Positions 42,231 to 51,996 of a stretch of DNA of 64,000 nucleotides are shown here, piece by piece. Location of the stretch: assembly GCA_018336015.1 (NCBI GenBank), contig JAGXQZ010000072.1, forward strand, positions 1 through 64,000. Direction: 5' to 3'. Both the position numbers and the translations under genes were made by a program. The stretch is from Algoriphagus sp. Lineage in GTDB: Bacteria > Bacteroidota > Bacteroidia > Cytophagales > Cyclobacteriaceae. The stretch's first letter is position 1; each line of letters starts with the position of its first letter. The notes below the pieces were generated by a model that worked only from the letters and a program-made list of their open reading frames with translations, did no database searches and was not told where the DNA came from.

Positions 42231-42998
42231 GATCAAATGAGTTTTTGGTCCTGAATAATCAAAAAACAGGACTCCACATTCAAAAAAATCAAATGTCAGT
42301 TTCACGGTTGGATCTTCTTTAATTGCTTTCCAAGCCCTTTCCATTTCCTTGGACCAATGAATGTCTCCGATAATCATAATGCTCTTTGGATGGATTTTTT
42401 CCAGGCAAGTGTTAAATGAGGTCATTGTCCCGTGGTAAGTATGGTTGGCATCAATCAAGGCAAAATCAAGTTTAGGAATTTGTCTGATGATCGGAGGTAA
42501 TTTTTTTGAGATTTCTCCTAATACAAATTCAGTTTTTTCAGGGCGGGGATTAGCTTGTGCAATTTGCCAAAGTGCTTCTGAACCCTCTATGGTCCATAGA
42601 TTTCTCTCTGTGACCTTACTCAGATATCTAGTGGTGATTCCTACACAAGTGCCAAGCTCCAGGACGTATTCAGCGGGTGTTAGTTGGCAGAAGTATTGGT
42701 AAAGCGTAGCAAACTTGGCAGAACTCGTGGAGTATCGAGTGACTTTGCTGACGGTTCGGAATTGATCATTTACTTTCTTTGATCCTGCGCCAAAGTCTTG
42801 GATGGCAAAGCTTCTTTTATCGCACAGAAGTTGTTTTCTGAAATCTTCGATGTCTGAGTTGAATTCAGTAGTGGACTTAAGGTAGCGGGTAAGCTTAGAA
42901 TAAACGGAAAAGACGAAGGTGGATTGCTGACTATAAATATCTTCTTTGCGAAGCCAATAGTTTAAAAAAGGAAGTAAAGGTTCTACTATTTTGATCAA
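42219..42998 (-). CDS. Class I SAM-dependent methyltransferase
   Basis: 259 residues. The Rossmann motif VLELGTCVGITTRYLS lies near residue 115, with WTIEGSE as motif II and FALIDANHTYHGTM as the catalytic or metal-adjacent region. The fold suits an O-methyltransferase of the caffeoyl-CoA/cytidine type. The start is TTG at 42998, two bases after the apaG stop; no better ATG lies near. Substrate unknown. Confidence 0.8.
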   Translation of the reverse strand: MIKIVEPLLPFLNYWLRKEDIYSQQSTFVFSVYSKLTRYLKSTTEFNSDIEDFRKQLLCDKRSFAIQDFGAGSKKVNDQFRTVSKVTRYSTSSAKFATLYQYFCQLTPAEYVLELGTCVGITTRYLSKVTERNLWTIEGSEALWQIAQANPRPEKTEFVLGEISKKLPPIIRQIPKLDFALIDANHTYHGTMTSFNTCLEKIHPKSIMIIGDIHWSKEMERAWKAIKEDPTVKLTFDFFECGVLFFDYSGPKTHLILDI

Positions 42999-43000
42999 TA

Positions 43001-43387
43001 TTAATTATCAAAAATAGTGGCAATCAATTGGAATTCGGGAATGGACACCTCCAAAAGCTGACCATCAAAAAGCTTTTCCATGGTAAAAGTACCCTTCATT
43101 TTACCCAATCCTGAGATTAGATTACATCCTGATACATAAGTATGCACTTCACCTGGTTCCAGAATGGGTTGTTGGCCTACCACACCGAGACCTTCTACCA
43201 TCTTATGGTTATCTGCGGCATCAAAAATCTCCCATTTCCTTTTCAGCAACTGGAAGGTATGCTGACTCTTATTGATGATTGTTACTTTATAGGTAAAGAC
43301 ATAATGGTGCTGATGCGGGTTTGAAAATTCCGCTTGGTACTTTGCCTCGACGTCAACTTGAATGCCTTTTGTAACCGAAGTGACCAT
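43001..43387 (-). CDS. apaG: ApaG-domain protein
   Basis: 128 residues with the ApaG (DUF525) fold marks: VDVEAKYQAEFSNPHQHHYVFTYKVTIIN, VQLLKRKWEIFDA-like segment and GLGKMKGTFTMEK. A small immunoglobulin-like protein of uncertain function. It is the first gene of a unit with the methyltransferase. Confidence 0.92.
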   Translation of the reverse strand: MVTSVTKGIQVDVEAKYQAEFSNPHQHHYVFTYKVTIINKSQHTFQLLKRKWEIFDAADNHKMVEGLGVVGQQPILEPGEVHTYVSGCNLISGLGKMKGTFTMEKLFDGQLLEVSIPEFQLIATIFDN

Positions 43388-43446
43388 ATTGTCTTTTAAT
43401 TTGGGTTGAAATTACAATTTCTAATCCTTAATTCAACAACTAATCC

Positions 43447-44109
43447 ATGGATGTCAAAATTGAAGATAGTTGGAAAAACTCATTAACAAATGTTTTCCAA
43501 GCTCATTTTTTTAAGGAACTGGCTGAATTTGTCAAATCTGAATACCAGAATCATCAGATTTTTCCTCCTGGGAAAGAAATTTTCAATGCTTTTTGGCATT
43601 GTCCTTTGCCTAAAGTAAAGGTTGTGATTCTAGGACAGGATCCTTATCACGGGGAGGGGCAGGCTCATGGACTTTCATTCTCAGTGAAACCCGGCATTCC
43701 TTTTCCTCCGAGTTTATTGAATATTTTGAAAGAGCTCAAAAATGATTTGGGAAAGGATATGCCACCAAATGGGGATTTGACTCGTTGGGCTGATCAAGGT
43801 GTGTTTTTACTTAATGCCACGCTTACGGTGAGAGCCAATCAGGCTGGTTCACATCAACATAGAGGTTGGGAGATTTTCACTGATGAGGTGATTAAAGTAA
43901 TCAACAAGGAGCGTGATCATGTGGTCTTTTTACTTTGGGGTGCCTATGCTCAAAAAAAAGCGGAGCTTATTGATAGCTCAAGACATTTGATTCTTAAAGC
44001 TCCTCATCCAAGTCCCTTGTCAGCCCACCGTGGGTTTCTGGGATGTGGTCACTTTTCAAAAGCAAATGACTACTTATCGAAAACCAATCAAGACCCTATT
44101 GCTTGGTGA
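43447..44109 (+). CDS. ung: Uracil-DNA glycosylase, family 1
   Basis: Removes uracil from DNA. 220 residues. The water-activating loop GQDPYHGEGQAHGLSFSV has the catalytic Asp, the LLNATLTVR segment is typical, and the DNA-intercalating loop HPSPLSAHRGFLGC holds the catalytic His. Length normal. Confidence 0.97.
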   Translation: MDVKIEDSWKNSLTNVFQAHFFKELAEFVKSEYQNHQIFPPGKEIFNAFWHCPLPKVKVVILGQDPYHGEGQAHGLSFSVKPGIPFPPSLLNILKELKNDLGKDMPPNGDLTRWADQGVFLLNATLTVRANQAGSHQHRGWEIFTDEVIKVINKERDHVVFLLWGAYAQKKAELIDSSRHLILKAPHPSPLSAHRGFLGCGHFSKANDYLSKTNQDPIAW

Positions 44110-44138
44110 AATTCGTATTCCAAATTGATTCCAATACA

Positions 44139-44171
44139 AAAAGAGGCTGCCTTAGTTAGACAGCCTCTTTT
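44139..44171. terminator. Bidirectional terminator between ung and lepB
   Basis: An 11-bp stem AAAAGAGGCTG (44139-44149) / CAGCCTCTTTT (44161-44171) between the converging genes. Confidence 0.88.
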
Positions 44172-44173
44172 GC

Positions 44174-45250
44174 TTATTCAATTCCTTTCAGGAATCTACT
44201 CCAGCGTATTTTGCTAAACATCGATTCAAATTTGTCGAGGGATAACCATAAAAACCAAGCTTTTCCCACTACATGATCCTCAGGTACAAATCCCCAGTAC
44301 CTTGAATCCAAGGAATCATGACGGTTGTCACCCATCATGAAGTAATAGTTTTGTTTGAAGGTGTAGCTATCGGTTTTTACACCGTCTATGAATAGAACGC
44401 CATCTTTTACTTCGACTTTCTGATGTCCTTCATACTTTTCGATTGTAAACGAATATTTCATGACATTATCCGGTGTCATTTCGACCTTCATATCTTTTCC
44501 GGGGATTAGAAGAGGACCAAAATTGTCGCGGTTCCAGCCATAATTAGACCCATTCGGAAAAATATTTGATTCACCTTCTCCTTTTGGCATGATCGCCTTT
44601 GTTACAGATGTAATTACCGGGGAGGATTTTAACCTTTCCACGGTTTGGTCAGTAGTCCAAATCATATATCTATTGCCTTCTGGAGCAGTGTAGAAGCTTT
44701 CTCTATTGATTCCATAATCCCCCAAAAACTCTACCGTCAAAGGTCTGTTTGTTTTGATTTCATAAGAATATTGCATCTCTTCTGGCTTCAAAGCGGGCTC
44801 ATTATTGACAAATAATTCTCCTTCTTTGATTTCGATCACATCTCCAGGTACCCCAACTGCCCTTTTGATATAGTTGGTCTTCAGATCATTGGGGTATTGA
44901 AACTCAACAGGGTAATTGAAAACTACCACATCATTTCGCTTCACTTCAGTAAATCCCGGAAGTCGGTAATAAGGTAATTGAATTGCATCGGAGTAGGAGG
45001 AGATTTCAGTTCCCCAGATTTTTTGATGGGTCAAAGGAAACTGAAGAGGAGTCTTGGGTATCCTCGTTCCATAGTGCATTTTGCTTACAAATAGAAAATC
45101 TCCCACTAAGAGGGATTTTTCCATAGATGCCGTAGGGATGGTGAATGGTTCTAGAAGAAGCCATCGAATCAATGAGGCAGCTACTACTGCAAAAATTAAG
45201 GCGTCTGCCCATTCTCTGGCGGCAGATTTTTTAGGTTTGGATTGGCTCAT
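44174..45250 (-). CDS. lepB: Signal peptidase I
   Basis: Cleaves Sec signal peptides at the membrane. 358 residues, with one N-terminal transmembrane segment (ADALIFAVVAASLIRWLLL). The catalytic Ser is in TASMEKSLLVGDFLFV (about residue 43) and the catalytic Lys in YIKRAVGVPGDV (about 129). The GDNRHDSLDSRYWG box confirms it. The insert of over 100 residues between the Lys box and GDNR is typical of Bacteroidota. It is last in a unit with dapB, DUF5683, parB and parA. Confidence 0.95.
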   Translation of the reverse strand: MSQSKPKKSAAREWADALIFAVVAASLIRWLLLEPFTIPTASMEKSLLVGDFLFVSKMHYGTRIPKTPLQFPLTHQKIWGTEISSYSDAIQLPYYRLPGFTEVKRNDVVVFNYPVEFQYPNDLKTNYIKRAVGVPGDVIEIKEGELFVNNEPALKPEEMQYSYEIKTNRPLTVEFLGDYGINRESFYTAPEGNRYMIWTTDQTVERLKSSPVITSVTKAIMPKGEGESNIFPNGSNYGWNRDNFGPLLIPGKDMKVEMTPDNVMKYSFTIEKYEGHQKVEVKDGVLFIDGVKTDSYTFKQNYYFMMGDNRHDSLDSRYWGFVPEDHVVGKAWFLWLSLDKFESMFSKIRWSRFLKGIE

Positions 45251-45265
45251 TAGTTCTAATTTGAC

Positions 45266-45988
45266 TTAAAATAAAAGAAAATCGTCCATAGAAAGCACTC
45301 CTTTTTTTCCAGGGATCCACTCGGCTACCAAGACGGCTCCGAGAGCAAATCCTTGTCTACTGTGCGCAGTGTGGGTGATTTCTATATCATCGATAGGAGA
45401 GGAATATTTTACGATATGGGTACCTGGTGCAGGATCAATTCGCTTCGCAGTGATAGCGAGGGATTGGGAATTTTCTTCTCCTTCACCCACGAGATGCCAT
45501 TCCTTCAGCGATTTGTAATTTTTTAGAATTCCTTGTGCTAACGTGATTGCTGTTCCGGAGGGGGCATCTTTTTTCTCTGTATGATGAATTTCTTCCAAAG
45601 AAACCTGATAACCTTTGGTTTCATTCATCAGTTTGGCAAGTAGTTCATTGACTTTGAAAAAGATGTTTACCCCGATGCTGAAGTTAGAAGCATAGAAGAA
45701 AGCGCCATTTTTCTCAAGAGTAAGTCGGTTGATTTCCGGTTTTTTGGAAATCCAGCCCGTGGTGCCAGATACAATCGGTATTCCCCGTTCCAAAGCCCAT
45801 TTGATATTTTCGATGGCAGCCTCAGGCTGGCTAAATTCGATAGCCACATCAATTTTGCTCGGGTCGAGAGTTAGGAGTTCTTCTCTATTGTCTATGTTTA
45901 TTTTGGCAGCGATGGTATGGCCTCGGGATTCAGCTAATTCGCTGATAATTTTTCCCATTTTGCCATATCCGAGGATTAGTATATTCAT
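45266..45988 (-). CDS. dapB: 4-hydroxy-tetrahydrodipicolinate reductase
   Basis: Reduces 4-hydroxy-tetrahydrodipicolinate in the lysine and meso-diaminopimelate pathway, feeding peptidoglycan. 240 residues, shorter than the E. coli enzyme. The N-terminal GYGKMGKIISEL binds NAD(P)H; the catalytic-lysine block HHTEKKDAPSGTA and the GTTGW loop are clear. Its ATG overlaps the DUF5683 stop by one base (TAATG). Confidence 0.95.
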   Translation of the reverse strand: MNILILGYGKMGKIISELAESRGHTIAAKINIDNREELLTLDPSKIDVAIEFSQPEAAIENIKWALERGIPIVSGTTGWISKKPEINRLTLEKNGAFFYASNFSIGVNIFFKVNELLAKLMNETKGYQVSLEEIHHTEKKDAPSGTAITLAQGILKNYKSLKEWHLVGEGEENSQSLAITAKRIDPAPGTHIVKYSSPIDDIEITHTAHSRQGFALGAVLVAEWIPGKKGVLSMDDFLLF

Positions 45989-46599
45989 TATTTAAACTGA
46001 AGTTTTAATGTGATTCCGTAGGGTGAGGTAGATCCTGAAATAATCGAAGCACCAGGTTCTATTTTTAGGGCAAGATCATCAGAAATATCAAAACCCGAAA
46101 GATGGGCATCCACATTGGCATCTACCAGATTTAAGGCATAGATTCCAACCAGGAGAAGGATAGTCATGTCTCTATTTTGTCTCCAATAATCCACATTTCT
46201 TACTAAGGAGTTTCGATTGAGAGAGGGGAATTGGTTGGACTCACCTGCATCAAAGGCAAATAGTGCCTCTCGGAAAGTCTCGTATCGTTTGTTATTGAAA
46301 TTGATGAAATAGATATCCGTCATGAATCCTGCATAGAGGATGGGTACTTTCCAGATTTTGCCGTTGTATACCTGCCCTGCTCCGGGTAAAATAGCTGAGA
46401 GAATGGTGGCTTTTCTAGGGTTTTTCGGAATTAGGGAATAGTCTGGTTTTTCTTTTTTGGCTTTCTCTGCAGTTGTATTGGTGATTTTTGTGGTTTGGCT
46501 ATACCCAGACACAGAAAATACAAATACAAAAAGCAAAAGCCCCATGAAGAGCCATGGGGTCTTTACAAACTTACTTCTATCTGTAGAAATGCCTGTCAA
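45988..46599 (-). CDS. DUF5683-domain protein, exported
   Basis: 203 residues. A signal peptide-like N terminus (LFMGLLLFVFVFSVSGYSQ) and the conserved block RKATILSAILPGAGQVYNGKIWK with hydrophobic stretches. Known in Bacteroidota as a membrane protein between parB and dapB, function unknown. The TTG at 46599, two bases after the parB stop, is preferred because it gives a basic N-region; an ATG at 46545 is the alternative. Confidence 0.83.
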   Translation of the reverse strand: MTGISTDRSKFVKTPWLFMGLLLFVFVFSVSGYSQTTKITNTTAEKAKKEKPDYSLIPKNPRKATILSAILPGAGQVYNGKIWKVPILYAGFMTDIYFINFNNKRYETFREALFAFDAGESNQFPSLNRNSLVRNVDYWRQNRDMTILLLVGIYALNLVDANVDAHLSGFDISDDLALKIEPGASIISGSTSPYGITLKLQFK

Positions 46600-46601
46600 T
46601 C

Positions 46602-47513
46602 TTAAATGATCTCTAAAATTTCAAGAATTCTGTTAAGGTCGGAGGCAGATTGGAAAGGGATTTTTATTTCTCCCCTGTTTTTTTGATCTGCCTTAAGAGC
46701 CACCTTGGTTCCAAAATGAGAAGCCAAACGCTGCTGAATTTTATTCATCTCGTATTTCTTCACGGGATCGAGTCCAGGCTTTTCGCTTTCTTTTCCGGAT
46801 TTCCCTTCATTCAAAGCTTTTACCAGTGCCTCTACTTTCCTAACGCTTAACTCTTCTTCTAGTGCTTTTTTGAAAATTGCCAATTGCTTGTCTACATCTT
46901 CAATGTTGATCAGGGCTCGGGCATGTCCCATGGAGAGCTGCTGATCTCGGATAGCTGCCTGAATGGTAGGAGGGAGTTTTAGCAATCTGAGGTAGTTGTT
47001 GACAGTTGTTCTGTTTTTTCCTACTCGATCTCCGAGTTCTTCCTGTTTGAGATTGCATTCCGCCAATAAGCGCTGATAGGATTGGGCGATTTCGAGAGCA
47101 TTGAGGTTTTCTCGCTGGATATTTTCAATCAAAGCCATTTCCAGCATTTGCTGATCGTTGGCAGTGCGGACATAGGCCGGTACTGCTGTGAGCCCTGCTA
47201 GTTTGGAAGCTTGAAATCTTCGCTCGCCTGAAATCAACTGAAATTCATTTGGGGCTAGTTTTCGCACAGTGATGGGCTGTATGATTCCCTGAACTTTGAT
47301 CGATTCGGCTAATTCCTGAAGTGCGTCTTTGTCAAAGTGGACTCGAGGCTGATAGGGATTGACTTGAATTTCTTCCAAGGGGATTTCAAAAATCCCTGTT
47401 TTAGCTACTTCAGGCAGGATATCCTGAGATTTGTGTTTTGCCGGGCTGTCTTCTAAAAGTGCCCCCAACCCTCTTCCTAATGCGTTTTTTCGAATCGGTT
47501 TTTGATCTGACAT
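46602..47513 (-). CDS. parB: Chromosome-partitioning protein ParB
   Basis: 303 residues. N-terminal CTP-hydrolysis/clamp region with VNPYQPRVHFD and GERRFQASKLAGL, an ENIQRENLNALE box and a HTH DNA-binding part (LKQEELGDRVGKNRTTV), then a C-terminal dimerisation region. It loads on parS sites near the origin. The ATG at 47513 is used; an in-frame TTG at 47519 overlaps parA. No parS-type site was found in the window, though I only looked by eye. Confidence 0.96.
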   Translation of the reverse strand: MSDQKPIRKNALGRGLGALLEDSPAKHKSQDILPEVAKTGIFEIPLEEIQVNPYQPRVHFDKDALQELAESIKVQGIIQPITVRKLAPNEFQLISGERRFQASKLAGLTAVPAYVRTANDQQMLEMALIENIQRENLNALEIAQSYQRLLAECNLKQEELGDRVGKNRTTVNNYLRLLKLPPTIQAAIRDQQLSMGHARALINIEDVDKQLAIFKKALEEELSVRKVEALVKALNEGKSGKESEKPGLDPVKKYEMNKIQQRLASHFGTKVALKADQKNRGEIKIPFQSASDLNRILEILEII

Positions 47514-47515
47514 AA

Positions 47516-48295
47516 TCAATTCACTTTTTGAAGACCATTTTTCTGGGCAATTTCACCTGCCAAGTTGAGGTATGCAATTGAGCCTTTGCCTTCCGCGTCG
47601 AATGCAATCGCAGGTAATCCATAGCTAGGGGATTCTGAAAGCTTTACATTTCTTGGGATAATGGTATCAAACACCATGTTTTTGAAGTGAAGTCGGACTT
47701 CCTCGACCACCTGGTTGGATAGTCTGAGTCTAACATCATACATAGTGAGTAGTATACCTTCAATCTCCAAATCCGGATTAAGTCTGGTTTGGATGATTTT
47801 GATGGTGTTAAGCAGCTTCCCGAGCCCTTCCAATGCGAAATATTCACACTGTACCGGGATGATGACTGAATTTGCAGCAGTCAGCGCATTGATGGTGATC
47901 AAACCCAAAGATGGCGAACAGTCAATGATGATAAAGTCATACTCGTCCTTAAGATCCGCGATGACACTCTTCATTTTCTCCTCTCTGTTCTCCATGTTGA
48001 TCATTTCGACTTCAGCGCCGACCAGATCAATGTGTGATGGTACCAAATAGAGGTTCTCTATTTCTGTTTTTGATACGATGCTTTTCACGTCAATACCCTC
48101 TACCATGCATTCATAAATGCTGGTTTCGATGGTTTTGGGATCGTGTCCAAGTCCTGAGGTTGTATTTGCCTGAGGATCGGCGTCGATCACCAGTGTTTTG
48201 TGCTCCAAGACTGCCAGACTTGCGGCTAGGTTCATTGCTGTGGTCGTTTTACCCACACCTCCCTTTTGATTGGCAATGGCAATTATTTTTCCCAT
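47516..48295 (-). CDS. parA: Chromosome-partitioning ATPase ParA (Soj)
   Basis: 259 residues. The deviant Walker A KGGVGKTTTAMNLAASLA lies near residue 11, with DADPQANTT and IIDCSPSLG (Walker B). It segregates the origin with ParB. First gene of parA-parB-DUF5683-dapB-lepB, with the genes nearly contiguous. The length and motifs fit chromosomal rather than plasmid ParA. Confidence 0.96.
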   Translation of the reverse strand: MGKIIAIANQKGGVGKTTTAMNLAASLAVLEHKTLVIDADPQANTTSGLGHDPKTIETSIYECMVEGIDVKSIVSKTEIENLYLVPSHIDLVGAEVEMINMENREEKMKSVIADLKDEYDFIIIDCSPSLGLITINALTAANSVIIPVQCEYFALEGLGKLLNTIKIIQTRLNPDLEIEGILLTMYDVRLRLSNQVVEEVRLHFKNMVFDTIIPRNVKLSESPSYGLPAIAFDAEGKGSIAYLNLAGEIAQKNGLQKVN

Positions 48296-48455
48296 GGATT
48301 GAATAAGGGTATTTTGAGCCCAATATTAAGCAAATTCGGAGCGAATCCTTGGATTGAATTTGCTTTTTTTGGCTTCAGTAGCTTGTGAAAAAAAGTTAAC
48401 GGCTTGATTTTTTGGCTTGTAATGGAAAACTCATTTCACTTTTGTCAATGAATGT

Positions 48456-48491
48456 CATAAAAAAACTGGAATCCGTCAGGACTCCAGTTTT
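48456..48491 (-). terminator. Terminator after yidC
   Basis: On the minus strand a 13-bp stem (48491-48479 with 48474-48462; core ACTGGAGTCC/GGATTCCAGT, one G-T pair) with loop TGAC and a long T run follows the yidC stop. Confidence 0.88.
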
Positions 48492-48494
48492 CGG

Positions 48495-50288
48495 TTATTT
48501 TTTCTTGTTAGCGTCTGCTGCTTTCATCGCATCTTCCAATCGCTGTTGGAATTTTGACTTCTTCTTGTTCACATTCTTCAGCTTATTTTCCTCTACTTTT
48601 TGTCTGATGGTGGCATCATCCACAAAAAGCTTGATCAACGCCTGTTGACCAAAAGTGACCATGTTGGACACAAAGTAATAGAAGCTCAGACCTGCAGGAT
48701 AGGAATTAAGTACAAACATGAACATCACCGGCATGATGTAGCCGAGATTTTTCATAGGTCCTGTGGCAGTAGTCAGCTGATTGTTGAAATGGGTATAGAC
48801 AATCTGAGAAACAGTCATCAACAGGGTGAACAAGCTGACATGTGCTCCATAAAAAGGAATGGTGAATGGAAGCTTGATGAATTCATCGTAGGTGGAGAGA
48901 TCCTTAGCCCAAAGGAATGATTCCTGACGGAGTTCAATTGCATTTGGGAAAAAGAAGAACATCGCAAATAGGAATGGCATCTGAAGCAAAAGCGGCAAAC
49001 AACCCGATATCGGACTGACTCCAAGTTGGGAGAAGAGTTTCATCTGCTCCTGCTGCATTTTGGTCGGATCATCGCCATACTTTTCCTTCAATTCGTCGAT
49101 TTCAGGCTTGATGACCCGCATTTTTGCCATGCCTATGTAAGACTTATAGGTCAAGGGCATCAAGGCCAATTTGATAAGCAAAACGATGATGATAATGATG
49201 ATCCCGTAGCTGTTGAAGTATTTTTCCAAAAACTCAAAGAGGTGCACTACGATGTACTTATTGACCCAGCTGACAAAGAAATACCCCATATCCACATTTT
49301 CCTCAAATCCTTCGGTGACTGCTTTGAGAGTTTTGTATTGGTCAGGTCCGAAGTAGTAGGAGAAACCTGCTTTTCCATTTTCCATTGGAATGGACAAGGA
49401 AGCTGTCATATCGCGCACAAAAGCGGAATCCGCCGGAGTGCTTTGGGTCAATTTTACGTTTTGGAATACCGAATCCGCAATAATTCCGGCAGTGAAAAAC
49501 CGCTGACTGAATCCTATCCATTTTACAGGTTCTTCAACTGATGCTTCTTCAGGATCATCGCTCAATCCCAAATTTTCATAAGAGCCGTTGGAGAGATAGT
49601 AGTTTACCTGAGTTTTTCTTCTGGACTCTGCAAGATCCTTCTCTTGAGATCTGATTTTATCGGCCCACTGGAGCTGTAGGTTTTTACCGGTAAATACACC
49701 TTGGTAATTTTTTACCTCCCATGATTTTTCCACTACATAGCTACCTTCTGCCAAAGTTAGCGTCTGAACGATTTGGCCTGATTCTGTTCCAGCGCTTAGT
49801 GTTAAAACCTGAGTTTTTACTCCTTCAATTTCTTCGGATGATAGCGAGGGAGTAAAGTAAAAATCGCTCAGATCAAAAGTTCCAAAACGCGTTTCAGCAG
49901 TAAAGGAAATAGTCGAATTGCCTTCCTCGAAGATTTTCAGAGGTTCATTTTTCCAGCTGGAATAATTTTTAAGGAGGACTTCCTTGATTTGCCCACCTTT
50001 GGTAGAAACAGTGATTTTTACCAAGTCATTTTCCAGGACTTCATCTTTTTCTTCTCCTAGCGTAAGTGGTGCAAGGACTCCATATTTAGCGGCTCTTTGT
50101 ACATCTACCAGGCTGTCAGGAAGCACGGTTTCATTGGCTGCCGGAGGGGTAGAAGCGGGGCTTGATTCTACTTGTGTGGTTTTGGTTTCCTCAGTTGGCG
50201 GGATCTCTGGTCCACTCGCAAAAAATATCGAGTAAATCAGAATGACCGCTGCAAAAAGAATCAAACCTGTTGCTTGATTTCTATCCAT
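48495..50288 (-). CDS. yidC: Membrane insertase YidC/OxaA
   Basis: Inserts proteins into the inner membrane with or without Sec. 597 residues. An N-terminal transmembrane helix (TGLILFAAVILIYSIFFASG) is followed by a large periplasmic domain, then the conserved C-terminal five-helix part with the KLALMPLTYKSYIGMAKMR and GCLPLLLQMPFLFAMFFFFP segments. Length and layout fit Bacteroidota YidC. A Lys-rich C-terminal tail (VEENKLKNVNKKKSKF) may contact the ribosome. Confidence 0.96.
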   Translation of the reverse strand: MDRNQATGLILFAAVILIYSIFFASGPEIPPTEETKTTQVESSPASTPPAANETVLPDSLVDVQRAAKYGVLAPLTLGEEKDEVLENDLVKITVSTKGGQIKEVLLKNYSSWKNEPLKIFEEGNSTISFTAETRFGTFDLSDFYFTPSLSSEEIEGVKTQVLTLSAGTESGQIVQTLTLAEGSYVVEKSWEVKNYQGVFTGKNLQLQWADKIRSQEKDLAESRRKTQVNYYLSNGSYENLGLSDDPEEASVEEPVKWIGFSQRFFTAGIIADSVFQNVKLTQSTPADSAFVRDMTASLSIPMENGKAGFSYYFGPDQYKTLKAVTEGFEENVDMGYFFVSWVNKYIVVHLFEFLEKYFNSYGIIIIIIVLLIKLALMPLTYKSYIGMAKMRVIKPEIDELKEKYGDDPTKMQQEQMKLFSQLGVSPISGCLPLLLQMPFLFAMFFFFPNAIELRQESFLWAKDLSTYDEFIKLPFTIPFYGAHVSLFTLLMTVSQIVYTHFNNQLTTATGPMKNLGYIMPVMFMFVLNSYPAGLSFYYFVSNMVTFGQQALIKLFVDDATIRQKVEENKLKNVNKKKSKFQQRLEDAMKAADANKKK

Positions 50289-50324
50289 ACTTTTTCACTT
50301 CAAGGTTGATGAGATATCAACCGA

Positions 50325-51941
50325 TTACACTTTTTTATTGTCTATGGCCGCTTGGATGAATTTGACAAACAAGGGCTGTGGGTTTAATACGGTACTTTTA
50401 TATTCCGGATGAAATTGAACTCCAACAAACCAAGGATGATTTTTATGTTCTACAATTTCTACCAATCCGGTTTCAGGGTTTTTGCCTGAGGCGATCAGGC
50501 CTTTTGATTCCAATTGATCCAGGTAATCATTATTGAATTCATAGCGGTGTCTGTGGCGTTCCTGTATTTTAGTCTTGCCATAAGCTACTGCAGCCTTACT
50601 TCCCTTTTTTAGGTCGCAAGCATACGAACCAAGGCGCATAGTTCCGCCCATTTGATCTATTTTCTTTTGCTCTTCCATCAAGGCGATGACAGGAAATGCC
50701 GTATTTGGATCCATTTCAGTGGAGTTGGCTCCCTGAAGTCCCAAAACATTTCTTGCGAATTCGATCACTGCCACTTGCATCCCAAGACAGATTCCAAAAA
50801 ATGGGACTTTGTTTTCTCGGGCATACTTAACAGTCTGAATTTTTCCCTCAAAACCTCTTTCGCCAAATCCTGGAGCGACCAAAATGCCGTCCAAATCCCC
50901 AAGCTTGGTTTGGTAATTATCGGAGTTGATTTCTTCGGAAGAGATGAGAGTGAGATTGACCTTGCATTCTACCGCTGCCCCCGCATGGGTAAATGATTCG
51001 ATGATGGATTTATAGGAATCAGGAAGAGAGACATATTTCCCAATCAAGCCGATGTGAACTTCTTGTGTTGGGTTTTTCAACCTTCCCAAGAAGTCCTTCC
51101 AGTTTTCAAGGTCCAGAGGCGATTTGGAAGTTAATTTCAATTTGGAAAGAACCCGTTCGTCCAGTTTTTCTTTCTTCATCAAAAGCGGTACATCGTAGAT
51201 GGATTCGGCGTCCATCGCTTCGATGACACTGTTTAGCTGTACGTTGCAGAAAAGTGCCAATTTCTTCTTTACCTCTGCAGGAAGCGGATGCTCTGTTCGG
51301 CACACGAGGATGTCTGGCTGGATACCTGCTTCCAGTAATTGCTTTACCGAATGCTGTGTAGGTTTGGTCTTAAGTTCTTTGGCAGCCTTTAGGTAAGGGA
51401 TCAAGGTGAGATGAATTACCAAGAAATTGCCTGGCCCCAAATCCCATCTAGCCTGTCTCACCGCTTCAATGAAGGGGAGAGATTCAATATCACCTACGCA
51501 ACCACCGATTTCCGTAATCACCACATCGTATTTTCCATCTTGACCGAGCTTGTAAAAATTGCTTTTGATTTCGTCTGTGATGTGTGGAATCACCTGTACC
51601 GTTTTTCCCAAAAACTCTCCCTTTCGTTCCTTAGTGATTACATTGTTGTAAATCCTCCCGGTGGTAATGTTGTTACTTTGAGAAGTAGCTACATTCAGAA
51701 AACGCTCATAATGACCCAAATCAAGGTCAGTTTCTGCACCATCTTCCGTGACATAGCACTCCCCATGTTCATATGGATTTAGTGTTCCTGGATCGATGTT
51801 GAGATAGGGGTCGAATTTTTGGATGGTTACACTTAAACCTCTGGCTTGGAGGAGTTTACCTAGGGAAGCAGCGATGATTCCTTTGCCCAATGAGGAAGTG
51901 ACGCCTCCTGTAATGAAAATGTACTTAGTGGATGAAGCCAT
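50325..51941 (-). CDS. pyrG: CTP synthase
   Basis: Makes CTP from UTP, ATP and glutamine. 538 residues. The synthase half opens with [17 protein letters not shown]; the [15 protein letters not shown] linker leads to the glutaminase half with the nucleophile Cys in FFGICLGMQ and the His-Glu pair in [11 protein letters not shown] -7 box lies 48 bases upstream. Confidence 0.98.
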   Translation of the reverse strand: MASSTKYIFITGGVTSSLGKGIIAASLGKLLQARGLSVTIQKFDPYLNIDPGTLNPYEHGECYVTEDGAETDLDLGHYERFLNVATSQSNNITTGRIYNNVITKERKGEFLGKTVQVIPHITDEIKSNFYKLGQDGKYDVVITEIGGCVGDIESLPFIEAVRQARWDLGPGNFLVIHLTLIPYLKAAKELKTKPTQHSVKQLLEAGIQPDILVCRTEHPLPAEVKKKLALFCNVQLNSVIEAMDAESIYDVPLLMKKEKLDERVLSKLKLTSKSPLDLENWKDFLGRLKNPTQEVHIGLIGKYVSLPDSYKSIIESFTHAGAAVECKVNLTLISSEEINSDNYQTKLGDLDGILVAPGFGERGFEGKIQTVKYARENKVPFFGICLGMQVAVIEFARNVLGLQGANSTEMDPNTAFPVIALMEEQKKIDQMGGTMRLGSYACDLKKGSKAAVAYGKTKIQERHRHRYEFNNDYLDQLESKGLIASGKNPETGLVEIVEHKNHPWFVGVQFHPEYKSTVLNPQPLFVKFIQAAIDNKKV

Positions 51942-51988
51942 AAGAATGGTGTGCCGGGGATGATTTAGAGTAGGATTCTTATGGGGTT

Positions 51989-51996
51989 CAAAATTA
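51989..51996 (-). promoter_or_regulatory. -7 promoter element of pyrG
   Basis: The minus strand reads TAATTTTG, an exact TAnnTTTG match. A GGGAA/TTCCC inverted repeat (51997-52008) directly abuts it upstream and could be an operator or chance. No -33 TTG at the usual distance. Confidence 0.5.
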
